Source: Prevotella sp.
GTDB lineage: Bacteria; Bacteroidota; Bacteroidia; Bacteroidales; Bacteroidaceae
Length of the DNA stretch: 64,000 nucleotides
NCBI GenBank assembly: GCA_022511075.1
Contig: JAFLSE010000009.1
Span: 1 to 64,000 of the forward strand
Direction of reading: 5' to 3'
This document shows positions 8,654 through 18,300 of the stretch, in pieces. How positions within the stretch are numbered: the first letter of the stretch is position 1; every line of letters starts with the position of its first letter. The position numbers were made by a program, and so were the translations under genes. The notes beneath the pieces were generated by a model that was given only the letters and a program-made list of their open reading frames with translations, was not told where the DNA came from and ran no database searches.

Positions 8654-9817
8654 ATGAAATATTACCTTATAGCAGGCGAGGCGAGTGGCGACCTCCACGC
8701 ATCGTGCCTTATGCAGTCGTTGAAAGAGCACGACCCATCTGCCGAATTTCGTTTCTTCGGCGGCGACAAGATGGCTGCCGTGGGCGGCACGCTCGTGAAG
8801 CATTACCGCGAACTTGCTTATATGGGTTTCATTCCTGTGCTGCTACACCTGCCGACTATACTGCGCAATATGAGTGCCTGTAAGCAGGATATTGCCCAGT
8901 GGCATCCCGATGTGGTGATACTCGCGGACTATCCCGGCTTCAATCTTACCATTGCAAAATATGTGCATTCCACGTTGTCTATTCCCGTCTACTACTACAT
9001 TTCCCCAAAGATTTGGGCGTGGAAGGAATATCGCATAAAGAACATAAAGCGCGATGTCGATGAATTGTTTTCAATTCTCCCGTTTGAGATACCATTCTTT
9101 GAGCAAAAGCATAATTATCCGATACATTACGTAGGCAATCCCACAGCCGATGAGGTGCGCCGTTTCGTTGCGGAATATACAGACACGAAGGAGATGTTTT
9201 GTGCATATAACTCGTTGACGGACAAACCGATAATTGCTTTGCTCGCCGGCAGTCGCAAGCAGGAAATAAAAGACAATCTGCCTTCTATGGTGCGTGCCGT
9301 GCTGCCCTTGCTCAACGACTATCAGATAGTTCTTGCAGCCGCGCCTTCAATATCGCCTTCTTACTACGACAAGGTTTTGGGCAGCGTTGCATCTCATTCG
9401 GGCGTTAATGTTGTCTACGGGCAGACATACCAACTCTTGAAACACTCCGCGGCAGCCCTCGTAACAAGTGGCACGGCAACGCTTGAGACGGCTCTGTTCG
9501 GCGTTCCGCAAGTGGTGTGCTACGAAACGCCTTTGCCAAAACTCATAGCCTTTCTGCGCAAGCACTTGCTTAAGGTAAAATACATTTCGCTTGTCAATCT
9601 CGTTGCAGACCGTGAGGTTGTTCCCGAACTTGTTGCCGACACTTTCACTGTTGCCAACATACAAAGACATCTCTCTGCCATTCTGCCCGATGGACAGGCT
9701 CGCAAAGAGATGCTTGATGGTTATGCCGAAGTATGGAACAGGCTCGGCACGCAGTGTGCGCCCGACAATGCGGCACGCACGATGATTTCCTTGTTAAAAC
9801 AACGTAAGGGTATATAG
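8654..9817 (+). CDS. lpxB: Lipid-A-disaccharide synthase
   Basis: Condenses UDP-2,3-diacylglucosamine with lipid X to form the lipid A disaccharide at the inner membrane. The 387-residue length is typical for this GT19 enzyme. Signatures: AGEASGDLHAS at the N-terminus, FFGGDKMAAVGG, ILADYPGFNL, YYISPKIWAWKEYR, YVGNPTADE, LLAGSRKQEI and SGTATLETALFGVPQVVCYE. It is transcribed with surE. Its last 24 bases overlap the end of the convergent cdsA gene. Confidence 0.96.
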   Translation: MKYYLIAGEASGDLHASCLMQSLKEHDPSAEFRFFGGDKMAAVGGTLVKHYRELAYMGFIPVLLHLPTILRNMSACKQDIAQWHPDVVILADYPGFNLTIAKYVHSTLSIPVYYYISPKIWAWKEYRIKNIKRDVDELFSILPFEIPFFEQKHNYPIHYVGNPTADEVRRFVAEYTDTKEMFCAYNSLTDKPIIALLAGSRKQEIKDNLPSMVRAVLPLLNDYQIVLAAAPSISPSYYDKVLGSVASHSGVNVVYGQTYQLLKHSAAALVTSGTATLETALFGVPQVVCYETPLPKLIAFLRKHLLKVKYISLVNLVADREVVPELVADTFTVANIQRHLSAILPDGQARKEMLDGYAEVWNRLGTQCAPDNAARTMISLLKQRKGI

Positions 9818-10657
9818 ATAGACCACCGCTGCAGGTATAGCCAACAGCGACGAGTCAAATCTGTCGAGCATTCCGCCGTGTCCCGGCAGAATGTTGCCAC
9901 TGTCCTTTATGCCTACGGTGCGCTTTAAGAGGCTTTCCACAAGGTCGCCCCAAGTGCCGAATACCACGATTGTCAGTCCAAGCCCAATCCATTCCACGAT
10001 GCCCATACTTGCCGTGTCGTAGCCGTTGCTTTCAAGGGCGTATGCTATTGCTGCCGCTGCTGCCGTCACGAATATCGCGCCGCCAATGCTGCCCTCCCAA
10101 CTCTTGCCCGGACTCACTCTTGGAAACAACTTGTGTTTTCCAAAAAGACTGCCGCAGCAATATGCCCCCGTGTCGTTTATCCACAGGAACACGAACACGC
10201 TCAGCGGCAGCACGTAACTGTATGCCACCATTCCGTCTAACGTGGGGCGGAATGCAAGCACGTTAAGCATCGAGAAGGGTAGGGCGATGTAGAGTTGGCT
10301 CATCATCGCGAAGGCCCAGTTCTCCACGGGCGTTTCCGACTTTGCGTATAGTTCTGCTATCAGCAGGTAGATTATCGTAAAGAGGTATGGAATGAAAACC
10401 GCCGACGGCGTTATGCCGCTGATGTAGCCCATAATGGCAAGGTAAATGTACACTCCTGCCGCGGTGCATATGCGCTTGTTCACCTCAAGCCCCTTTTGCG
10501 TGTTCACGATGCCCGTAAACTCCCATATCGTCAGCCCCGTGACAAGTGCGAACACGAATGCCATTCCGTATGGGTCGAGGAAACACGTCACTATTACCGC
10601 AACGAATAGCACGCCCGTAATCGTGCGCACTATGAAGTTTTTCAGTTTACCGCTCAT
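9794..10657 (-). CDS. cdsA: Phosphatidate cytidylyltransferase
   Basis: Converts phosphatidic acid and CTP to CDP-diacylglycerol in the inner membrane. The start chosen is [15 protein letters not shown] (10657), giving 287 residues and an 11-base overlap with the ftsH stop; a longer frame upstream is only the shadow of ftsH. About eight hydrophobic segments are visible. The CDS signature is at the C-terminus: SPGKSWEGSIGG, then GDLVESLLKR and KDSGNILPGHGGMLDRFDS. Its 3' end overlaps lpxB tail to tail. Confidence 0.95.
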   Translation of the reverse strand: MSGKLKNFIVRTITGVLFVAVIVTCFLDPYGMAFVFALVTGLTIWEFTGIVNTQKGLEVNKRICTAAGVYIYLAIMGYISGITPSAVFIPYLFTIIYLLIAELYAKSETPVENWAFAMMSQLYIALPFSMLNVLAFRPTLDGMVAYSYVLPLSVFVFLWINDTGAYCCGSLFGKHKLFPRVSPGKSWEGSIGGAIFVTAAAAAIAYALESNGYDTASMGIVEWIGLGLTIVVFGTWGDLVESLLKRTVGIKDSGNILPGHGGMLDRFDSSLLAIPAAVVYLYTLTLF

Positions 10658-12725
10658 CGTCCTTTGCCTTTTCTCCGTCAGTATTCTTTTCCTCCGTTTC
10701 TGCATTGCCCTCGGCTTGTTCCGCACGGGCCTGCTCCTCCAATTCCTTTGTCCTGCGCTCCGCCATTGCTTCTGCCTCGGCACGCTGTTGTGCCTCCATC
10801 AGTTCCTCGGTGCGGCTCGTCCACTGGCGCTTGCCGAATATCTTTTCTGCGTCCTCGGCAAATATCACCTCTCGCTCCATGAGCAACTGTGCCAGTTGTG
10901 CGTGTCCGTCACGGTGCTCGTCAAGAATCTTCTTCGCGCGCTCATACTGCTCGTTTATCATCTTCAGCACCTCGTCGTCAATCACCTTTGCCGTAGTCTC
11001 GCTATATGGGCGGTGGAAGGAATATTCGTTGTTGTTGTAGTAGCAGATGTTGGGCAGGCGCTCGCTCATTCCTGCGTATGCAATCATTCCATATGCACTC
11101 TTCGTCACGCGCTCAAGGTCGTTCATCGCACCCGTCGAAATCTTGCCTATAAACAAGTCCTCGGCAGCCCTGCCGCCAAGCGTTGCGCACATCTCGTCGA
11201 GCATTGCCTCCTTTGTCGTTATCTGTCGCTCTTCGGGCAGATACCACGCTGCTCCGAGTGCCTGTCCTCTCGGTACGATGGTCACTTTCACCAATGGGTT
11301 TGCATACTGCGTAAACCACGAAATCGTGGCGTGTCCTGCCTCGTGTATTGCTATGGCTCGCTTCTCGTCGGTGGTCATCACCTTGGTCTTCTTTTCAAGT
11401 CCGCCGATAATGCGGTCCACGGCATCAAGGAAGTCTTGCTTGCCCACCGATTTCTTGTCGTTGCGTGCTGCTATCAGCGCCGCCTCGTTGCATACGTTGG
11501 CAATGTCTGCGCCAGAGAATCCCGGTGTCTGCCTTGCCAAGTAGTCCACATCAAGGCTTTCGTCAACCTTCAGCGGTTTCAAGTGTACGTTGAATATCGC
11601 CTTCCTTTCGTGAATGTCGGGCAAATCCACGTGTATCTGCCTGTCAAATCGTCCTGCACGCATCAGTGCCGAGTCGAGCATATCCGCACGGTTTGTTGCT
11701 GCGAGTATTATCACTCCGCTGTTCGTGCCGAAGCCGTCCATCTCCGTGAGCAGTGCGTTCAGTGTGTTCTCGCGCTCGTCGTTGCCGCCCATCGAAGGGC
11801 TCTTGCTGCGTGCGCGTCCCACTGCGTCAATCTCGTCTATGAATATTATGCAAGGCGACTTTGCCTTTGCTTTCTCAAACAGGTCGCGAACGCGGCTCGC
11901 GCCCACGCCCACAAACATCTCCACGAAGTCGCTTCCCGACATCGAGAAGAACGGCACGCCAGCCTCGCCAGCCACAGCCTTTGCAAGCAGCGTCTTTCCT
12001 GTTCCCGGAGGACCAACGAGCAGTGCTCCCTTGGGTATCTTTCCGCCGAGTTCGGTATATTTCTGCGGATTCTTCAGAAACTCCACAATCTCCTGCACCT
12101 CCTGCTTTGCGCCGGCTTGTCCTGCCACGTCCTTGAAGGTTACTTTCATTTCCTCGCCGCCTTCATACACCTTGGCGCGGCTCTTTCCAACGTTGAAGAT
12201 GCCGGAAGAACCTCCCATTCCGCCGCCCATCTTGCGCATGACCAACACCCACAATCCTACCAGCAGCACTATCGGCAGCAGGTTGTAAATCAGCAGGTTG
12301 AGCAGTTCGTTGCTCTTGTGGTTGTTATAACTCAGGTCGCCCGTGAACAACTTCTTCTCCCTTGCGTCGTTTATGAACGCCTCCACTTGGTCCACGCTTC
12401 CGAACTCCACGCTCATCGTGGGCTCTTTGCCCGTTTGCTGCACTCCCTGCTTGAACACGTCGCGGAAGTATTGGGGCTTTATGTAGAGTTGCAAAACGTT
12501 CTCCGTCTTGTTTATCACAATCTTTTCTGCCCATCCCTTCGACACTATCGTCTTGAACTCCGTGTACGAAGCCTCCGCCTTTATGCTTGAGTTGGTGCTT
12601 CCGCCAGAGAAGTAGAACATTGCGAGGGCAACAATGGCGAAGATGTAAATCCAGTTCATGTTGAACTTGGGCATCTTCGGTCCTCCCTCCTGTTGTGGTT
12701 TCTTTGTATCTGGATTGTTCTTCAT
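10647..12725 (-). CDS. ftsH: ATP-dependent zinc metalloprotease FtsH
   Basis: Membrane-anchored AAA+ protease for damaged membrane proteins and regulators. The 692 residues have an N-terminal membrane segment ([18 protein letters not shown]), a periplasmic domain, and a second membrane segment ([15 protein letters not shown]). The AAA domain shows [17 protein letters not shown] and [12 protein letters not shown], plus the second region of homology. The M41 protease domain carries HEAGH. A charged, Glu/Ala-rich tail follows. It lies between rsfS (30 bases upstream) and cdsA (overlapping). Confidence 0.97.
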   Translation of the reverse strand: MKNNPDTKKPQQEGGPKMPKFNMNWIYIFAIVALAMFYFSGGSTNSSIKAEASYTEFKTIVSKGWAEKIVINKTENVLQLYIKPQYFRDVFKQGVQQTGKEPTMSVEFGSVDQVEAFINDAREKKLFTGDLSYNNHKSNELLNLLIYNLLPIVLLVGLWVLVMRKMGGGMGGSSGIFNVGKSRAKVYEGGEEMKVTFKDVAGQAGAKQEVQEIVEFLKNPQKYTELGGKIPKGALLVGPPGTGKTLLAKAVAGEAGVPFFSMSGSDFVEMFVGVGASRVRDLFEKAKAKSPCIIFIDEIDAVGRARSKSPSMGGNDERENTLNALLTEMDGFGTNSGVIILAATNRADMLDSALMRAGRFDRQIHVDLPDIHERKAIFNVHLKPLKVDESLDVDYLARQTPGFSGADIANVCNEAALIAARNDKKSVGKQDFLDAVDRIIGGLEKKTKVMTTDEKRAIAIHEAGHATISWFTQYANPLVKVTIVPRGQALGAAWYLPEERQITTKEAMLDEMCATLGGRAAEDLFIGKISTGAMNDLERVTKSAYGMIAYAGMSERLPNICYYNNNEYSFHRPYSETTAKVIDDEVLKMINEQYERAKKILDEHRDGHAQLAQLLMEREVIFAEDAEKIFGKRQWTSRTEELMEAQQRAEAEAMAERRTKELEEQARAEQAEGNAETEEKNTDGEKAKDDER

Positions 12726-12755
12726 TTTCCTTTCAGTGGTTGTTGTCCTTTTTTT

Positions 12756-13115
12756 TTAGTCCAAATCTGGTATCTTCTCTATCTGTGCGTCGTCCCACAG
12801 ATGTTCGAGGTCGTAGTATTCACGCACATCGGGCAGGAACACGTGCACCATCACGTCGCCGTAGTCCATTGCCACCCATTGTGCGTTTTCCAGTCCAATT
12901 GTCTTTATCGGTTTTTCGTCGGCTTCCTTGCGTGTCGTCTCCTCGATGCTGTCGGCTATTGCGCCCACCTGCGACGGCGACTGTCCTGTGCAAATAACAA
13001 AATATTGGCAGATTGTGCCTTCAATGCCGTTCAGGTCAGCTATTTGAATGTTGAAGCCCTTCTTTTCTTGTATCCCTTTTACGATTGTGTCCAATAAGTT
13101 TTTAACTTGTTCCAT
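12756..13115 (-). CDS. rsfS: Ribosomal silencing factor RsfS
   Basis: Binds ribosomal protein uL14 on the large subunit and blocks subunit joining under starvation. The 119-residue protein matches the RsfS/DUF143 family: KKGFNIQIADL, YFVICTGQSPSQVGAIADSI, and the typical WVAMDYGDVMVHVFLPDVREYYDLEHLW ending. It is the first gene of the rsfS-ftsH-cdsA operon, with a well-formed promoter just upstream. Confidence 0.95.
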   Translation of the reverse strand: MEQVKNLLDTIVKGIQEKKGFNIQIADLNGIEGTICQYFVICTGQSPSQVGAIADSIEETTRKEADEKPIKTIGLENAQWVAMDYGDVMVHVFLPDVREYYDLEHLWDDAQIEKIPDLD

Positions 13116-13147
13116 CTATAAATATAATATGTAAAAAATTAATGTGG

Positions 13148-13178
13148 CAAAATTACTACAATTAGGTTAACTGACAAA
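13148..13178 (-). promoter_or_regulatory. Promoter of rsfS-ftsH-cdsA
   Basis: On the minus strand, TTTG (13175-13178) is followed 19 bases later by TAATTTTG (13148-13155), matching the Bacteroidota sigma-ABfr consensus. It lies about 33 bases upstream of the rsfS start and is divergent from the tRNA-Gln promoter. Confidence 0.8.
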
Positions 13179-13235
13179 AAAAAAACTCGAAAAAATGATT
13201 AATTTGCCGTTTTTTATAAAAAAACATCTCAAAAA

Positions 13236-13267
13236 TTTGGAGATTACAAAAAAACTCCTTACCTTTG
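13236..13267 (+). promoter_or_regulatory. Promoter of tRNA-Gln
   Basis: TTTG (13236-13239), a 20-base spacer, and TACCTTTG (13260-13267). Consensus spacing; it ends about 40 bases before the mature tRNA 5' end. Confidence 0.85.
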
Positions 13268-13306
13268 CACTCGCAAATCGGAACACTCCGCTATGCGCTC
13301 TTTCAT

Positions 13307-13377
13307 TGGGATATGGTGTAATGGTAACACTACAGATTCTGGTCCTGTCATTCTTGGTTCGAGTCCGAGTATCCCAA
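13307..13377 (+). tRNA. tRNA-Gln (anticodon CTG)
   Basis: Cloverleaf: acceptor TGGGATA/TATCCCA (7 bp), D stem GTG/CAC, anticodon arm ACAGA-TTCTGGT-CCTGT with CTG at the anticodon, T arm CTTGG-TTCGAGT-CCGAG, discriminator A. CCA is not encoded. The last anticodon-stem pair is an A-C mismatch. The sequence closely resembles the usual Gln tRNA with T1-A72. It stands as a single tRNA with its own promoter and terminator. Confidence 0.93.
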
Positions 13378-13380
13378 CAA

Positions 13381-13410
13381 ATACCGCTGAATTTCAGTGG
13401 TATTTTTGTT
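13381..13410 (+). terminator. Terminator of tRNA-Gln
   Basis: Hairpin with arms ATACCGCTGA (13381-13390) and TCAGTGGTAT (13394-13403), one G-U pair, a 3-base loop and a following T run. It starts four bases after the tRNA discriminator base. Confidence 0.85.
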
Positions 13411-13534
13411 TTCAGTGCATCTTGTCGCAGGGTTAATCAGCAATCTTATGCAACCTATAAATATTGCATATTCGGTGGTTTTTGACAAAAATAGTTATAA
13501 TATTTGGTGGTTTTTGACAAAACCTTACGAAAAA

Positions 13535-13566
13535 TTTGGTGGAATTAATAAATATTAGTATTTTTG
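13535..13566 (+). promoter_or_regulatory. Promoter of the AAA+/DUF4143 ATPase gene
   Basis: TTTG (13535-13538), 20-base spacer, TATTTTTG (13559-13566). It ends 20 bases before the ATG at 13587. Confidence 0.8.
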
Positions 13567-13586
13567 CATCGTAAATTCATAGATAT

Positions 13587-14933
13587 ATGGCAGACAACAT
13601 AATGCTTTTCAAGCGAAAAATGTACGACCGAATGCTCAAATGGAAAGCAGAGCGTAACGGCAGGACGGCACTTCTTATACAGGGAGCGCGGCGCATAGGG
13701 AAGTCAACCTTGGTGGAAGAATTTGCACGTAGGGAGTATAAGTCATATTTGCTCATTGACTTTTCCGTTGCTCCAGCAGAGGTGTATGAATTGTTCAACG
13801 ATATTTCCGACCTTAATTATATCTTTTTCCGACTCCAACTTATATACCATGTCCAGTTGTTTGAACGCAAGTCGGTCATTGTCTTCGACGAAGTGCAAAG
13901 ATGTCCTTTGGCACGCCAGGCAATCAAGCACTTGGTAAAAGACTATCGCTATGACTACATAGAGACAGGTTCTCTTATCTCTGTAAGAAAAAAGAGTGCT
14001 GACATTATAATACCAAGTGAGGAGACGAAACTTGATATGTTTCCTATGGATTATGAGGAGTTTAGGTGGGCTATTGGCGACATCGCCACAATACCGCTTC
14101 TTCGTACAGCCTTTGAGAAAAAAATGCCTTTGGGCGACAAAATTCATAGACGTATGATGCGCGATTTCCGCCTCTATATGTTGGTTGGAGGGATGCCGCA
14201 AGCAGTTGCGGAATATGTAAGGACAAATAATCTCGGTGCTGTAGATGCAGTGAAACGTGACATTATTGCTCTTTACGAGGAAGATTTCAACAAGATTGAT
14301 GAGACGGGTAGGGCTACGGCAATGTTTGATGCCATACCGGGACTATTGAGCAAAAACGCATCTCGTTACAAAGTGTCGTCTGCGATTCCTGGAGAAAGAG
14401 CGGAAAGAGTGACAGGCATCGTAAAATCTATGGAAGAGTCTATGGTTGCCAATGTCGTCTATCATTCTGACGATCCCAATATCGGCTTGGCTTTGTCCAA
14501 AGACAACGAGCGTTTCAAGATGTATGTTGCTGATACTGGGCTTTTCATAACTCTTGCTTTTAAGGATAAGGATTTCACGGAGAATCTTATCTATAATAAA
14601 CTCCTGAGCGACAAGTTAAGCACAAATCTTGGCTATGTGTATGAGAATGTGATTGCGCAGATGTTTAGGATGACGGGAAAAACGCTCTATTATCATACTA
14701 TCCCCTTTGACGAGAATAAAAAGTACTATGAAATAGACTTCGTTATTGCAGACGGGCACAAGGTAACACCTGTTGAGGTAAAGTCTTCCGGTTACAAGAC
14801 TCACGTCTCGCTTGACGAATTCTGTAAAAAATATTCCGACCGTATCAATAATAAGTATCTGATATATACAAAAGACCTTCAGCGTATCGAAGACATTAAC
14901 TACATTCCTGTATATATGTCGATGTTTCTGTGA
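13587..14933 (+). CDS. AAA+ ATPase with C-terminal DUF4143 domain
   Basis: 448-residue member of the large, poorly characterised AAA_14/DUF4143 family found in many copies in Bacteroidota. The N-terminal ATPase domain has Walker A (LLIQGARRIGKSTLVEEFA) and Walker B (SVIVFDEVQRCP), with the sensor-like YIETGSLIS. The C-terminal domain has the restriction-endonuclease-like strand pattern IDFVIADGHKVTPVEVKSSG. That E-V-K motif resembles a PD-(D/E)xK core, but activity is not established. It has its own promoter and stands alone. A fragment of a second family member lies 150 bases downstream. Confidence 0.9.
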   Translation: MADNIMLFKRKMYDRMLKWKAERNGRTALLIQGARRIGKSTLVEEFARREYKSYLLIDFSVAPAEVYELFNDISDLNYIFFRLQLIYHVQLFERKSVIVFDEVQRCPLARQAIKHLVKDYRYDYIETGSLISVRKKSADIIIPSEETKLDMFPMDYEEFRWAIGDIATIPLLRTAFEKKMPLGDKIHRRMMRDFRLYMLVGGMPQAVAEYVRTNNLGAVDAVKRDIIALYEEDFNKIDETGRATAMFDAIPGLLSKNASRYKVSSAIPGERAERVTGIVKSMEESMVANVVYHSDDPNIGLALSKDNERFKMYVADTGLFITLAFKDKDFTENLIYNKLLSDKLSTNLGYVYENVIAQMFRMTGKTLYYHTIPFDENKKYYEIDFVIADGHKVTPVEVKSSGYKTHVSLDEFCKKYSDRINNKYLIYTKDLQRIEDINYIPVYMSMFL

Positions 14934-14938
14934 TGATA

Positions 14939-15006
14939 GCCATCGCTTGCCGTCTCGATGCCTATCGAGACTATGTGCGTTGGCTATTGCTCCCTGCTTC
15001 GTAGGC
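14939..15006 (+). repeat. Diverged intergenic repeat, copy A
   Basis: A 29-base block at 14939-14967 matches 26307-26335 at 26 of 29 positions. A second block, CCTGCTTCGTAGGC (14993-15006), matches 26361-26374 at 13 of 14. The two blocks are exactly 54 bases apart in both copies, so this is one element. It lies just after the ATPase stop codon. Confidence 0.7.
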
Positions 15007-15086
15007 AGGTGAATTATTCTTTAATAAATGCAAATATCTTGCTGATACGCGTTTTTGTAACATGGTGCCGAAAAGATAATGAAACT

Positions 15087-15167
15087 ATGGAAAGATTGCC
15101 GCTGAAAGAGCTGAAGGAATGGAAAGAAAAGCTCAATCGCAAGCCTTTGATTCTGCAAGGTGTATAA
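15087..15167 (+). pseudogene. N-terminal fragment of a second AAA+/DUF4143 ATPase
   Basis: Encodes MERLPLKELKEWKEKLNRKP and then LILQGV before a stop. This is the normal N-terminus of AAA_14 ATPases up to the first residues of Walker A (usually LLLQGARQVGKT). Everything after is missing, and the downstream sequence is A+T-rich intergenic DNA. It lies between the intact family member at 13587 and the glycoside hydrolase operon, so this looks like a deletion remnant of a tandem pair. Confidence 0.65.
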
Positions 15168-15272
15168 ATTTCGAACTTACATCACCAATAACACAATAGT
15201 CATATTAGCTTAATGTTACAATGATACAATTGTACTAAAATAACTGTCTTTCCATAAAACAAATGACAAAAG

Positions 15273-15304
15273 TTTGGCTATAAAGAAAAATTTATGTATC
15301 TTTG
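15273..15304 (+). promoter_or_regulatory. Promoter of the glycoside hydrolase operon
   Basis: TTTG (15273-15276), 20-base spacer, TATCTTTG (15297-15304), ending 52 bases before the ATG at 15357. No regulator gene or obvious operator is seen beside it. Confidence 0.8.
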
Positions 15305-15356
15305 TGGCGTTATTGCGAAAACTGACTGAAAAACTACCGAAACTAAACGAAGTTAT

Positions 15357-18300
15357 ATGAATATTACTGGCATCATTAATGGAAGGAAAGGCGTGAGAAA
15401 CATTGCGGCACTGCTGCTGTGTGTGTTGGGAACGATGCACGCAAAGGCGCAGGTTACGCAGGAGCAGATGAAGGAAATCTATGAGGAGGTGAAAACACCA
15501 TACAAGTATGGCATGGTGGTGGCTCCGAAGGACAACTATCACAAGATTGACTGCCCAACGGTGTATCGTGAGGGCAATAAGTGGTATATGACATACGTTG
15601 TATACAACGGAAAGACGGGCACCGACGGGCGAGGCTACGAGACTTGGCTGGCAGAGAGCGACGACCTGCTGAAATGGAACACATTGGGCAGGTTGCTGTC
15701 GTACAAGGATAGCGGCTGGGATATGAACCAGCGCGGAGGTTTCCCTGCACTGATAGACTGGACCTGGGGAGGCAGTTATGCAATGGAGAAATTCAAGGGT
15801 AATCACTGGCTTACATACATAGGCGGTGAGGGCACGGGCTATGAGGCTGTGAAAGCACCGCTGAACATCGGTTTGGCGTGGACGAAGAACGGAATAGACA
15901 ACGCGCATGAGTGGCAGAGCGCCGACAAGCCGCTGCTGAGCATTGACGACAAGGACTGCCAATGGTGGGAGAAGTTGGTGCAATACAAGAGCACGATATA
16001 CAAGGACGATGCAAAGACATTGGGGAAACGCTTCGTGATGTTCTATAACGCCGGTGGCATAAATCCCGAAAACGACATGAAAGCAGAGCGCATTGGCATT
16101 GCACTGAGTAACGACATGAAGAAGTGGACGCGCTACGAGGGCAATCCTGTGTTCACCCACGAGGTGAAAGGCATTATCACGGGCGATGCGCAGATAGTGA
16201 AGATGGGCGACCTTTATGTGATGTTCTGGTTTTCGGCATACGACCCTTCAAAGAAATACAACGCATTCAACACGTTTGCAGTGAGCCGCGACCTCGTACA
16301 CTGGCAGGAGTGGCAAGGTGAGGACTTGATATATCCCACGAAGCCATACGACGAGATGTTTGCACACAAGAGTTATGTGCTGAAGCACGACGGAGTGGTG
16401 TATCACTTCTATTGTGCCGTGAACAATGCCGACCAACGAGGCATTGCCGTGGCAACGAGCGTGCCGATGGGCAAGTCCGAAGTGAACTTCCCTGCACCAG
16501 AGACAAAGGGAAGGCGTACCAAGACAGACTTGATGGAGGGTTGGCAGACAACAATGGGTAAGGAAACACGCATGGTGAACCTGCCCCACAACTGGGACGA
16601 CTACTATGGAGCACGCCAACTGCGCCACGGAAACCTGCACGGAACGGCAACATACAAAAAGGCATTCAACATAGAAAAAACAAGCGGCAAGCGCTATTTC
16701 CTTACGCTTGAAGGCGCGGGCAGCTATGCCACGATAACGATAAACGGACAGCGCGGCGAGCGCACACTTGTGGGCAGGACAACGATGACAACTGATGTTA
16801 CCGACAAGTTGAAGAACGGCGGCAACGAAATAGAGATAGAGACCGACCACCCTGAAATGGATATGACATCGCCGTGGGTGTGCGGAGGCTGCTCAAGCGA
16901 GTATGGATTCAGCGAAGGCTCACAGCCTTTGGGGCTTTATCGCCCTGTCTACATCACGGAGACTGACGAGGTGCGCATAGAGCCATTCGGTGTTCACATT
17001 TGGAACAACGAACGCACGGACAGCGTTTTCATTGAAACGGAAATTAAGAACTACGGCAAGAGCGATGCAACGATAGAATTTGTAAACAAGTTTGCGCTTG
17101 CAAGCGGCAAGCAAGTGTTCCGCCTGACGGAGAACATCACGCTGAAGGCAGGAGAAATGCGCACAATAAAGCAAGCGGCAAAGGTTGACGATGTGCATCT
17201 GTGGAGCATTGCAGAGCCTTATCTATACACGCTTTCTTCGATGATAAAGCGCGATGGCAAGACTACCGACGAGATTGCCACGCAATACGGAATACGCACA
17301 GCGGCGTGGGGCTGTACCAATGCAGCGGCAGGAAATAACTTCCTGCTCAATGGCAAGCCGACATTCATCAACGGCGTATGCGAATATGAGCACCGTTTGG
17401 GACAAAGCCACGCATTCACCAACGAGCAGATAGCGGCACGCATAAAGGAAGTGCAGCAGGCTGGATTTAACGCATTCCGTGAAGCGCATCAGCCTCACAA
17501 CTTAGAATACCAAAGGCTGCTCGACAGGGAAGGAATATTGTTCTGGAGTCAGTTCAGCGCACACATTTGGTATGACACGCCACGTTTCCGTAGTGAGTTC
17601 AAGCGTCTGTTGCGCCAATGGATAAAGGAACGCCGAAACAGTCCGAGCGTGGTGCTGTGGGGATTGCAGAACGAGAGCGTGCTGCCGGCAGACTTTGCGC
17701 AGGAGTGCTGCGAGATAATACGCGAAATGGACCCCACGGCAAGCAAGATGAGAGCCATAACGACATGCAACGGCGGCGAGGGAACAGACTGGAACGTGAT
17801 ACAAAACTGGAGCGGAACATACGGAGGCTCGGCAAAGAACTACGACAACGAACTGAAGCAGCCTAACCAACTGCTCAACGGAGAGTACGGCGCATGGCGC
17901 ACAATAGGACTGCACACCGAGAACAAAGACCTCGAAAACGACAAAGCATATACGGAAGAAAAGTTCACCGACATACTGGAAACGAAGATGCGACTTGCTG
18001 AAGAGGTACAGGACAGCGTTTGCGGACATTTCCTGTGGCTGCTGAACAGTCACGATAACCCAGGTCGCACGCAGCCCGACGAAGGTTATAGGCTGATAGA
18101 CAAGATTGGACCTTTCAATTACAAAGGACTCACTACCACATGGGAGCAGCCAACAGACGCATATCACATGTACAGGGCTTACCACACCGATGCTGACAGC
18201 GACCCGATGGTGTATATTGTTTCGCACACATGGGCAGACCGATTCAAGGAAACAGGCAGTCGCCGCACCGACATCAATGTGTACAGCAACTGCGACAGCG

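Noticed and set aside
10658..10783. 42-residue N-terminal extension of CdsA
   Set aside because: It lies in the ftsH coding region and is strongly basic without family similarity. The [10 protein letters not shown] start gives the normal CdsA N-terminus.
10446..12590. Long plus-strand open frame (714 codons) opposite ftsH and cdsA
   Set aside because: Composition is typical of an antisense shadow (many Cys, His, Leu) and the opposite strand has clear FtsH motifs throughout.
13307..13587. tRNA-Gln as the attachment site of an integrated element
   Set aside because: No integrase gene and no repeat of the tRNA 3' end were found downstream, so the neighbouring ATPase gene cannot be called an integrated island on this evidence.
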